Below are positions 8,488 to 16,071 of a DNA stretch of 64,000 bases, piece by piece. Under the pieces are notes generated by a model that was given only the letters and a program-made list of their open reading frames with translations, had not been told where the DNA came from and made no database searches. How positions within the stretch are numbered: the stretch's first letter is position 1; every line of letters starts with the position of its first letter. The DNA comes from Pirellulales bacterium. GTDB taxonomy: Bacteria; Planctomycetota; Planctomycetia; Pirellulales; Lacipirellulaceae. The stretch is taken from assembly GCA_020847515.1 (NCBI GenBank), contig JADLBW010000161.1, positions 1-64,000 of the forward strand, given 5' to 3'. The translations under genes and the position numbers were made by a program.

Positions 8488-9816
8488 GTGCCTGAACCTA
8501 ACCTTTTGAAGTCGCTCGATTACTCCGTCCTGCAGCAGTGCATGCATTGCGGGATGTGCTTGCCGACCTGTCCGACGTACGACGCTACGAAGTTCGAGCG
8601 CAGCAGTCCCCGCGGTCGCATTCGCCTGATGCGCGAAATTGCCGACGACCGCCTCCAGGTCTCCCCCGCGTTCGCCGAGGAGATGTCCTATTGCCTCGGC
8701 TGCCTCGCCTGCCAGACGGCTTGCCCGGCCGGCGTCGATTACGCCACCCTCTTCGAGAACGCTCGCGCCGAGGTCGAGCGCAGCGGCGTCGCCAGCACCC
8801 CTCCCCGGCGGCTGATTCGCTGGATCACGATGTCGGTGCTGTTCCGCCGGCCGCGGCTGTTGCGGCTCTTCGGGCGCCTCCTCTGGCTCTACCAGCGCTT
8901 GGGCGTGCAGCGAGCCGTACGCACCCTCGGCGTGCCAAGACTCTTGCCAAAGCGGCTCGAGCGACTCGAATCGATGGCGCCGACCGTCCGCGCTCCCTTC
9001 TCCAATCAGCGCATCCAGCCGCAAGAGCTTCCTGCCGGCGGCGAGCCTCGTTATAAAGTCGCGCTGCTCACCGGCTGCGTTCAAGACTTGCTTTACGCCA
9101 ATATCAACCGCGCCACGGCCGACGTGCTGCTGGCCAACGGCTGCCAGGTCTTCACCCCGCCGGTGCAGTACTGCTGCGGCTCGCTGCACGCCCACAACGG
9201 CGAGCTGGAACTCGCCCGTGACCTGGCCCGCCGCAATCTCGACATGTTTCCAGTCGCCGAGCTCGACGCGATCATCACCAACGCCGGCGGCTGCGGCTCG
9301 CACCTCAAGAAGTTCGCTCACCTGCTTGGCGACGACCCGGCCTACCGCGAGCGCGCCGCCCGGTGGGACGCCAAGGTCTTCGACATTCACGAGTGGCTCG
9401 TCAGGATCGGCATTCGACCGCCGCAGAATCTGGTTCGCCCGCCCGCCGCCGGTTCGCCGCAAACCATTGCGTACGACGCCTCCTGCCATCTGCTGCATGG
9501 CCAGCGAGTCGCACGCCAGCCGCTGGAGGTTCTCCGCCTGATCCCCAGCGCCACGCTTGTGCCTCTGGCCGAATCCGACTGGTGCTGCGGCGCCGCAGGC
9601 GTGTACACGCTCACCCAACCTGAGCAGTCCGCAAAGCTGCTGGCCCGCAAGCTCGATCACATCGCCGCCAGCGGCGCGACGATCCTCGCCACCGGCAATC
9701 CAGGGTGCCTGCTGCAGCTTGAAACCGCCATGCGCAACGACCCCCGCCTGGCGCAGGTCCGGGTCTGCCATCCTGTGGAGCTGTTGGCCGATGCCTATGC
9801 CGCCGAAAATCCATAA
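8488..9816 (+). CDS. glcF: Iron-sulfur subunit GlcF-like
   Basis: 442 residues from a GTG at 8488, chosen because the conserved sequence begins there (PEPNLLKSLDYSVLQQCMHC). The open frame runs further upstream but through the family C repeat. Two 4Fe-4S motifs, CMHCGMCLPTCP and CLGCLACQTACP, are followed by two CCG domains (YCCGSLHAHNG and WCCGAAGVYT), the standard GlcF architecture. It transfers electrons from GlcD to the membrane quinone pool. It follows glcD after a 156-bp spacer and is followed by a terminator-like hairpin. Confidence 0.93.
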   Translation: MPEPNLLKSLDYSVLQQCMHCGMCLPTCPTYDATKFERSSPRGRIRLMREIADDRLQVSPAFAEEMSYCLGCLACQTACPAGVDYATLFENARAEVERSGVASTPPRRLIRWITMSVLFRRPRLLRLFGRLLWLYQRLGVQRAVRTLGVPRLLPKRLERLESMAPTVRAPFSNQRIQPQELPAGGEPRYKVALLTGCVQDLLYANINRATADVLLANGCQVFTPPVQYCCGSLHAHNGELELARDLARRNLDMFPVAELDAIITNAGGCGSHLKKFAHLLGDDPAYRERAARWDAKVFDIHEWLVRIGIRPPQNLVRPPAAGSPQTIAYDASCHLLHGQRVARQPLEVLRLIPSATLVPLAESDWCCGAAGVYTLTQPEQSAKLLARKLDHIAASGATILATGNPGCLLQLETAMRNDPRLAQVRVCHPVELLADAYAAENP

Positions 9817-9849
9817 ACCTAACGGCAATAATGATTTCGGGCGTGGCGA

Positions 9850-9883
9850 GCAGGCCCGCGCGCAGCCTGGCGGGCGCTTTTTT
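9850..9883 (+). terminator. Probable rho-independent terminator after glcF
   Basis: The stem cccgc/gcggg is followed directly by cgctttttt, 34 bp after the glcF stop. Confidence 0.6.
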
Positions 9884-9977
9884 ATGACTTTCCAGTACTA
9901 ATCAGGCAGCCGGCGCGCCTTACTACAATACGGCATTCGCTCGTCTCCCTCGTCAGGTCAGGTTTTGGGCGGCCAAC

Positions 9978-10559
9978 GTGGCGGAACAGCCTCTTGCACA
10001 GTCCGATCGCGGCGATAACGGCGCGTCGCTGGCCGCCGACCAGCGGCGGGACGCCTTTGCGCGGCTCTTTGCCAAGTACGACCGCTGGTTGTTCTCCTAT
10101 CTGGTCACGCTGCTGGCCAATCCGGCCCACGCGGAAGAGGTGTTCCAAGAGGTCTGCGTGGTCGTCTGGCGGATGTCCGACCAGTTCGAACTGGGAACCG
10201 ACTTCGTCAAGTGGGTCAGCGTCATCGCCCATAACCAGGTCCGCAAGTTCCGCCGCCAGTCGAAGCGCAGCGGCTTCCCGCTCAGCGACGAAACCTGCGA
10301 GCGCCTCGCCGCCGACGCCGCCCGCGGCGCCGATCTGTTCGATTTCCGCCGCGACGCCCTGCGGGGCTGCCTCGCCAAGCTTCACGCCCGCGACCGGCAA
10401 CTGGTGCAGCGGTGCTACAGCGAATCGTCCGCGAGCTTCAAGACCATCGCCGAAGACCTGGGCCGGCCGGCAAACACGGTATACAAGGCGCTTAATCGCA
10501 TCCGCCGGTCGCTCCACGAGTGCATCGATCGGACCCTTTCTGCGGAGGGGCTGCTATGA
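9978..10559 (+). CDS. ECF RNA polymerase sigma factor
   Basis: 193 residues from a GTG start. Region 2 is visible as RLFAKYDRWLFSYLVTLL, then HAEEVFQEVCVVVWRM and the DNA-melting segment DFVKWVSVIAHNQVRKFRR. Region 4 is the helix-turn-helix SFKTIAEDLGRPANTVYKAL. The pattern fits the Rhodopirellula/Verrucomicrobium subgroup of ECF sigma factors. Its stop overlaps the start of the FecR-domain gene by ATGA, so the two are translationally coupled as a sigma/anti-sigma-type pair. The target genes are unknown. Confidence 0.92.
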   Translation: MAEQPLAQSDRGDNGASLAADQRRDAFARLFAKYDRWLFSYLVTLLANPAHAEEVFQEVCVVVWRMSDQFELGTDFVKWVSVIAHNQVRKFRRQSKRSGFPLSDETCERLAADAARGADLFDFRRDALRGCLAKLHARDRQLVQRCYSESSASFKTIAEDLGRPANTVYKALNRIRRSLHECIDRTLSAEGLL

Positions 10560-12421
10560 CGGCGCCCTGGACCAGCGACCGGTTGCTGGAGGCCGTCGGC
10601 CAGTTGTGCAACGGCACGCTCCCGGAGTCCGAAGGCCGGCAGCTCGACGAACTACTGCGCGACGATCCGCAGGCCCGCCGGCTCTACACCAACTACATGT
10701 GGGTCCACGCCTGCCTGTACGCCGAAGGCGGCTCGCTCGTCGCCGACTCCGCGACGCCGGCGAGCGAACGGCCAGCGACGTCGCCCGACTACGGCCAGCG
10801 GCTCGACCTCGCGAGCGGTCCCCCCGCCGCTCAAGCGCTGCGCAGCAGGGCCTGGTGGGTCGCCTTGGCCGCGACGATCCTCGGCGTGGCAGCGTTCTCC
10901 AGTTGGCTGACCTACCGATTAACCGACGGTCGGCGACTGGCGCACAGCCCCGGTGCGGCCCCTGCAAGCCGGGGCTCGGATCCCGCCGCCAGTTCGCCTG
11001 CGGCGGTCGTCGCCCGCATTACCGGCACGCACAACTGCCTGTGGCGCGATCCCCATACGGCGCTAGGCTACGGTTCGTCGCTGGCCGCCGGGCAGCGAAT
11101 TGAGCTGGCCGAAGGATTGGCCGAGATCACGTTCAACGATGGCGCGGCGGTCCTGTTGGAAGGCCCGGCGACGTTCGACGTCAACGCCTCGGATAAGGTT
11201 GGCCTCCGCGCCGGTCGCCTCGCCGCCGTCGTCCCGCAGCGGGCCCGCGGCTTTCGCATTCACACCGCTGCCCTCGATTTGTTTGAAGCGGGGACCGAGT
11301 TCGGCCTGATCGCGCGGGAATCGGGCGCCGCCGAGGTGCACGTCTTCAGCGGCCTGGTGAAGGCGGACGTACTGGACGCCGCCGGACGCGCCTTCCGCCG
11401 CATCGAGCTCAACGCCGCCGAGGCCGCCCGCATCACGCCCCTGGCCACGACCATCGCCGAATTCCCCGCCGACGACGCCCAGTTCGTGCGCAATATCATG
11501 CCGCCGGTCGGGCCGCACGACGGTCTGTTGGCCGACGAGGCCTTCCGTTACCCCGAGGGACCGCTGGAGGCCCAGAACGGCGGCTTCGGCTGGGCCGGTC
11601 CGTGGTTTACTACCTCCGCCGAAGACGAAGCAGGCCCCGATTCCAACAGCGTGAAGGCCGGCAGCCTGGCCGTCCAAGGCGTGGTGCCGGTCGGCAATCG
11701 GGCCTGCATCGCCGGCCATTACAACCGCATTCGCCGGCAGCTTGCCACCAGCGTCGGCGGCGTGTTCGACGCCGAGGGGCTCGTCGAGAACCAGGACGAC
11801 GTCCGCCTCATCGGCCGCGACGGCAAGCGGGTCTACGTCAGCTTCCTCCAGCAGGTATCGCAGGCGGGCGACGGGTTCTACGGCGTCGAGCTTCACCGCG
11901 GCGACGGCAACGGCAACCGCGTGCTCTGCATCGGAAACGGCGCCGAGGGGGCCGGCTACGGGGCCACCTCGAACGTCAATATTTATGGCCCCAAGAATTT
12001 CCCCGCCCTGGGCGAGGAAACCAGCGAGACCAGCCTGCTGGTGATTAAGATAAGTTTCGGCGTCGACAACCGCGATACCGTCGAGGTGTTCCGCAACCCC
12101 CGGTCGCTGCGCGACGAAGCCGCCTGCCAGGCCGATGCGATCCTCCGCGGCAATTTCGCTTTCGACCGCATCAGCCTCGCCAATTTCGACGGCCGCAAAA
12201 CGCACGAAGTGGACGAGATTCGAGTCGGAACCCATTTTCTGGCGGTGACGGGCCGCTGGGGTAACAATCAGGGAAGGTTGCAGCGGCAAATCGCCCGCCG
12301 CCCAGATCGACAAGGGATGAGTGTTCAATTGTCAGTCGTCCGTTGTCCGTTGTTGACCGCCATTTGTACTAGCAAGCCAAACAACAGTTCCCGACCCCCG
12401 ACCCTGACCTATGACCTCTGA
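10556..12421 (+). CDS. FecR-domain membrane protein, probable anti-sigma partner
   Basis: 621 residues. The N-terminal cytoplasmic part (about 1-50) resembles planctomycete FecR anti-sigma proteins. A single membrane helix (about residue 100) contains VALAATILGVAAFSSWLTY. The FecR domain follows (NDGAAVLLEGPATFDVNA, GTEFGLIA, EVHVFSGLVKADV), then a long C-terminal region (about 320-580) that may be a lectin-like fold. ATGA overlap with the sigma gene sets the start. The last roughly 35 residues are encoded by heptamer-repeat DNA, and the stop codon lies inside a repeat unit. Confidence 0.82.
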   Translation: MTAPWTSDRLLEAVGQLCNGTLPESEGRQLDELLRDDPQARRLYTNYMWVHACLYAEGGSLVADSATPASERPATSPDYGQRLDLASGPPAAQALRSRAWWVALAATILGVAAFSSWLTYRLTDGRRLAHSPGAAPASRGSDPAASSPAAVVARITGTHNCLWRDPHTALGYGSSLAAGQRIELAEGLAEITFNDGAAVLLEGPATFDVNASDKVGLRAGRLAAVVPQRARGFRIHTAALDLFEAGTEFGLIARESGAAEVHVFSGLVKADVLDAAGRAFRRIELNAAEAARITPLATTIAEFPADDAQFVRNIMPPVGPHDGLLADEAFRYPEGPLEAQNGGFGWAGPWFTTSAEDEAGPDSNSVKAGSLAVQGVVPVGNRACIAGHYNRIRRQLATSVGGVFDAEGLVENQDDVRLIGRDGKRVYVSFLQQVSQAGDGFYGVELHRGDGNGNRVLCIGNGAEGAGYGATSNVNIYGPKNFPALGEETSETSLLVIKISFGVDNRDTVEVFRNPRSLRDEAACQADAILRGNFAFDRISLANFDGRKTHEVDEIRVGTHFLAVTGRWGNNQGRLQRQIARRPDRQGMSVQLSVVRCPLLTAICTSKPNNSSRPPTLTYDL

Positions 12422-12459
12422 CCTCTGACCTCTAACCTCTACCCATTACCCACTCCCGA
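12326..12459. repeat. Heptamer repeat tracts H0/H1
   Basis: Units cagtcgt, ccgttgt, ccgttgt, tgaccgc run from 12333 to 12360. Ten consecutive 7-bp units run from 12390 to 12459 (cccgacc twice, ctgacct, atgacct, ctgacct twice, ctaacct, ctaccca, ttaccca, ctcccga). The tract overlaps the 3' end of the FecR-protein gene. Confidence 0.85.
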
Positions 12460-12536
12460 CGTACGCTGCCCCGGCCAAACTCCCAACGGCCGCGGCGGCA
12501 CAACTTTTTTGGGGGACTTCTCCCGGAGGTAGCATC

Positions 12537-13397
12537 ATGAAGCGAGTGTTCGGACTTCTTCTCTTGTGCTTCGTCGCGTCGCCCGTCGCGGCGCAAATCA
12601 CCGTCGACGGCACGAAGGACGGCGCCTACGGCGGCCCGCTCGCCGTCCAGACCGTCGAAACCCAGTTCGGCGACAACTTCAGCGAGCTCGACGCCGGCTA
12701 CGGCCGCATCGACGGCGGCCGGCTGTACCTGATGCTCGCCGGCAACATCGAGGCCAACTTCAATAAGCTCGAGATCTTCATCGATTCCAAGGCCGGAGGG
12801 CAAAGCGTCTTCGACAGCTCCGGCAACGACAACGCAGGCAACATGGACGGGCTGATGTTCGACGTCGGCTTCACCGCCGATTACCACGTCATCGCTCGGC
12901 GCGGCGATGCCGGCGGTCCGCGGTTCGACCTCGATTTCGCCAACCTCGGCGCCCAGTCGGCTTCGAGCCATTTAGACTTCCTCGTCGGCGGCGGCGACGC
13001 CGGCGCCGGCTCGACCGGCACGGGCGTCAACGCCAGCCCCATCGAGGTCGGTTACGACGGCAGCAATACCGCCGGCGTGCTCGGCGGCACGGCTGCGGCT
13101 GATCAAACGGCCGCCGCCGCCGTCACCACCGGCCTGGAATTAAGCATCGCCCTGAGCGACCTCGGCTACGCCGGCGGTCCCATTCAGGTGATGGTCGGCC
13201 AGAACAATCAGAACCACGATTTCTGGTCCAATCAGTTCCTCGGAGGCATCCCGCCGCAAGGAAACCTGGGCGGACCAGGCGCGAAGAACTTCGCCACGAT
13301 CGACGGCAACCAGTTCTTCACCGTCGTCCCCGAACCGGCGACCGCGGCGCTGGTCGGCCTGGCCGGCCTGGCCCTTGCGCTCTTTCGCCGGAAGTAA
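12537..13397 (+). CDS. PEP-CTERM sorting domain protein
   Basis: 286 residues with a clean signal peptide (MKRVFGLLLLCFVASPVAAQ) and a C-terminal PEP-CTERM tail: VPEPATAALVGLAGLALALF then RRK. This predicts export and exosortase-type processing. The ATG follows a good ribosome binding site (ggaggt, about 10 bp upstream). The body carries VDGTKDGAYGGPLAVQT and NIEANFNKLEIFIDSKAGG, matching the protein encoded at 19606-21054, so the two are paralogues. It lies just downstream of the sigma/anti-sigma pair. The biochemical function is unknown. Confidence 0.85.
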   Translation: MKRVFGLLLLCFVASPVAAQITVDGTKDGAYGGPLAVQTVETQFGDNFSELDAGYGRIDGGRLYLMLAGNIEANFNKLEIFIDSKAGGQSVFDSSGNDNAGNMDGLMFDVGFTADYHVIARRGDAGGPRFDLDFANLGAQSASSHLDFLVGGGDAGAGSTGTGVNASPIEVGYDGSNTAGVLGGTAAADQTAAAAVTTGLELSIALSDLGYAGGPIQVMVGQNNQNHDFWSNQFLGGIPPQGNLGGPGAKNFATIDGNQFFTVVPEPATAALVGLAGLALALFRRK

Positions 13398-13484
13398 TCC
13401 TATCGTGCACCGAGTCTTCATCCGAGACTGGCATGAGTCAGAAGAGTTTGCAGCATTGCGAGTCGCCTGCAGCAGTTCGCCCTG

Positions 13485-13574
13485 CGTCGCCTGCCGCTCC
13501 GCCGGCAGGCGACGACGGCGATTCCCCAGGCTTGATGCCTAAAGCGATTCACAGAGCCCCTGGCCTACGCCAGG
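13485..13574. other. Cluster of three hairpins between PEP-CTERM and DUF1559 genes
   Basis: A perfect 12-bp stem (cgtcgcctgccg, 13485-13496, pairs with 13503-13514) with a 6-base loop is followed by a small stem at 13528-13540 and a 6-bp stem cctggc/gccagg at 13559-13574. No T-run follows, so it is not a standard terminator. It could be a leader structure or mRNA stabiliser. Confidence 0.5.
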
Positions 13575-13665
13575 CAATTAAATCGGACTCCCGACCGACA
13601 GTCGTTTAACCTACGGCCCGGTGCGCCGTCGGCTAGAACGCGAGATATCGAGGAAAGGACATGCC

Positions 13666-14760
13666 ATGTCTCAAGCTCGTCACAGCCATCGGCGCGGCGG
13701 CTTCAACTATCCAGGGACCGGCAAGCTTAACCGCTTCGCTCGGCCCCTACATGGTTTCACCTTGGTGGAGCTATTGGTCGTCATCGCGATCATCGGCGTG
13801 CTGGTGGCGCTGCTCTTGCCGGCCGTGCAAGCGGCCCGGGAAGCGGCCCGCCGCATGAGCTGCGGCAACAGCCTCAAGCAAATCGCCCTGGCGACGCTCA
13901 ACTACGCCGACGCCAAGCAGCACCTTCCTGACAGCATCAGCATGTGGCCCGAGGATATGGACGCTGGCGGCCAGTGGCTCGGTCCGCCTGACGGCAAGAT
14001 GGATCCCAAGAACGGCGGCCCCGGCTACAGCGGTCGCGGCTGGATGGTCGAGATCCTCCCGCAGATGGAACAGCAGGCCATGTACACGGGCATCATGGCC
14101 GGCCTCGCCACCGCCAAGGGCAAAACCAAATGGGGTCCGCCCCGCGGCGCCAACGGCACCGGCATGGGAGCGCCCGAGATACGCCAGTATTTGAAGCAGC
14201 AGATGCCCTGGCTCACCTGCCCCTCCGACCCCGACGCCATCCCCCGCGGCGACGTCTGGCACTGGAAGCCCGAGATCGTCGCCGTCGGCAGCTACAAGGG
14301 GGTCCTTGGCGACACCGTCATCTGGTCGGGATCGACCATCTGGCAGGACGGCACATTGCCTGATTGCCACAACAACGTCAGCGGCTGCAACGGCATGTTC
14401 TGGCGCACCACCTACTGGGCGCCCATTTCGCTCAAGGATGTCACCGACGGCCAGAGCAACACCTTCATGGTCGGCGAATCGGTCGTCCTGCAAGACTATC
14501 ACGCGGCCGCGCTGTTCGCCGACGGCGACTGGGCGAGCTGCAATTCGCCGCTGAACTTCTTCATCACCGGCGTCACGCCCGAAGAACTCCAAAACGATCA
14601 TTGGTACGACACCCGCGGCTTCCGCAGCCTCCATCCTGGCGGCGCCAACTTCGCCATGGGCGACGGCTCGGTGCAGTTCGTCCAGGAAGGCATCGATCAC
14701 AAGCTCTACCGCGCCCTCTCGACGCGCAACGGCGACGAGCCGGCCTCCTTGAACCAATGA
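13666..14760 (+). CDS. DUF1559 domain protein with prepilin-type N-terminus
   Basis: 364 residues. A type IV pilin-like methylation and cleavage segment, GFTLVELLVVIAIIGVLVAL, follows a basic leader, then LLPAVQAAREAARRMSC and the DUF1559 body ending in HPGGANFAMGDGSVQFV. This is one of the large DUF1559 families of planctomycetes, probably a surface or pseudopilin-like protein. The start at 13666 is chosen for the aggaaagg ribosome binding site; an ATG 5 bp earlier is in another frame. It is followed by two lipoprotein genes, a common planctomycete arrangement. Confidence 0.9.
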   Translation: MSQARHSHRRGGFNYPGTGKLNRFARPLHGFTLVELLVVIAIIGVLVALLLPAVQAAREAARRMSCGNSLKQIALATLNYADAKQHLPDSISMWPEDMDAGGQWLGPPDGKMDPKNGGPGYSGRGWMVEILPQMEQQAMYTGIMAGLATAKGKTKWGPPRGANGTGMGAPEIRQYLKQQMPWLTCPSDPDAIPRGDVWHWKPEIVAVGSYKGVLGDTVIWSGSTIWQDGTLPDCHNNVSGCNGMFWRTTYWAPISLKDVTDGQSNTFMVGESVVLQDYHAAALFADGDWASCNSPLNFFITGVTPEELQNDHWYDTRGFRSLHPGGANFAMGDGSVQFVQEGIDHKLYRALSTRNGDEPASLNQ

Positions 14761-14816
14761 CGCGGCGCCAAAGGTCCTGGATCTCCTTGAGGCCCGCCTG
14801 GCACACAGCAAGCAGT

Positions 14817-15554
14817 ATGAACCGACCGTTGACGAACCGCACGGGCCGACGTCTCGTCGTCCTCCTGGCCGCCGCCCTGGGGTGCGGCGACGCCCAATCC
14901 CAGTACGACGCCGCCGTGCAAGGCTCCGTCACGGTCGACGGAGAATTGGCCCAACGCGGCACGGTGACGTTCCACCCCGTTGAAAAGGGCCCCCCAGCCT
15001 ACGGCATCATTCAGAGCAACGGCACCTTCGCTCTCCGCACCGGACAGGGGGACCTCGGCAGCGTCGACGGCGGCAAGCTGCGATCGGGCGAATATATCGT
15101 CACCGTCGTCGTGCCGATGCCCGCCAACCGGAAGGAGACGGTCAACGACAGCGGCCCCCCGACCCCCAGTGCCCGGTTGACTGCCGCAAAGTACGCTTCG
15201 GCGAAAACCTCGGACCTCCGCGTTACCGTCAAGGCCGGCGAGAACATCATCCCGCTGGAACTCCAAGGCGCGTCCGCTGACCAGCCCGCCGCCGAAGCGA
15301 CCCCGCCTGCCGCCGAACCGGCCGAGGAGTCAACCGCGCCCGCGGACGCCCAGCAGCCGCCGGCAACGCCTTCGGAAGAGCCGCCAACCGCCGCCGACCA
15401 GTCGCCTTCGGACGCCGCCCCATCGAATTCGGAAGCCGCCTACGCGCCCGATGCCGATGCCGCGCCCCCAGCGCCGTCCGCCCCCCCGCAAGCCCCCGAT
15501 CCCGCCGCATCGCCCGCCCAGGAGGCCCAGCCCGCCCAGGAGGCCCAGCAATGA
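14817..15554 (+). CDS. Lipoprotein with carboxypeptidase-regulatory-like fold and Pro/Ala/Glu-rich tail
   Basis: 245 residues. A lipoprotein signal peptide ends at LLAAALGC, followed by a beta-sandwich-like domain (VQGSVTVDGELAQRGTVTFH, then GEYIVTVVVP) and a tail of about 85 residues rich in Pro, Ala, Glu and Gln ending in repeated AQEAQ. An earlier ATG at 14757 overlaps the DUF1559 stop (ATGA) and is also possible. The ATG at 14817 gives a cleaner signal peptide. Its stop overlaps the next gene by 4 bp. The function is unknown; a cell-surface role is inferred. Confidence 0.72.
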   Translation: MNRPLTNRTGRRLVVLLAAALGCGDAQSQYDAAVQGSVTVDGELAQRGTVTFHPVEKGPPAYGIIQSNGTFALRTGQGDLGSVDGGKLRSGEYIVTVVVPMPANRKETVNDSGPPTPSARLTAAKYASAKTSDLRVTVKAGENIIPLELQGASADQPAAEATPPAAEPAEESTAPADAQQPPATPSEEPPTAADQSPSDAAPSNSEAAYAPDADAAPPAPSAPPQAPDPAASPAQEAQPAQEAQQ

Positions 15555-16009
15555 CGCGCCGTCTCCCCCACGTTCTCGGCCCGATCGCCCTGGCGCTGGC
15601 AGCGGTCGTCGGCTGTGGCGGCATGTACGATTCCACCGTCAAGGGCGTCGTCAAGCTCGACGGCGCCCCCCTGCCCCGCGGCACGATCAAATACGTACCC
15701 GACAGCGGCGCCGGGGCCCCCGCCTATAGCATCATCGCCGCCGACGGCTCGTACTCGCTGCTGACCGGTCGCGAAGAAGGCCTCCCGCCGGGCGCGTATA
15801 CCGTCACCGTCGTCGCCAACGAGCCTTCGAAGTCCAATCCCGACAGCAGCACCCCGCCGGCGCCCGGCAAGCCGCTGTCGCCCCCCTGGTATCGCGACGC
15901 GGCCTCCTCGCCGCTGAAGCAAACCGTGGCCCCCGGCCACAACGATCTCAATATCGACCTCTCGACGACGCCCCCCGACGGCTGGAAACCGCCGGCCCGC
16001 CGCCGCTAG
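15551..16009 (+). CDS. Small lipoprotein, paralogue of the preceding gene
   Basis: 152 residues. The signal peptide ends at lipobox AAVVGCGG, then VKGVVKLDGAPLPRGTIKYV and GAYTVTVVANEP repeat the fold of the preceding lipoprotein without the long tail. The start overlaps the upstream stop as ATGA, so the pair is translationally coupled. Function unknown. Confidence 0.78.
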   Translation: MTRRLPHVLGPIALALAAVVGCGGMYDSTVKGVVKLDGAPLPRGTIKYVPDSGAGAPAYSIIAADGSYSLLTGREEGLPPGAYTVTVVANEPSKSNPDSSTPPAPGKPLSPPWYRDAASSPLKQTVAPGHNDLNIDLSTTPPDGWKPPARRR

Positions 16010-16071
16010 CCTCGTAGCCGCTCCTGTGATGAACCTGCCCGCTGTAACCCTCTCTGATCCGGCCGCCATTG

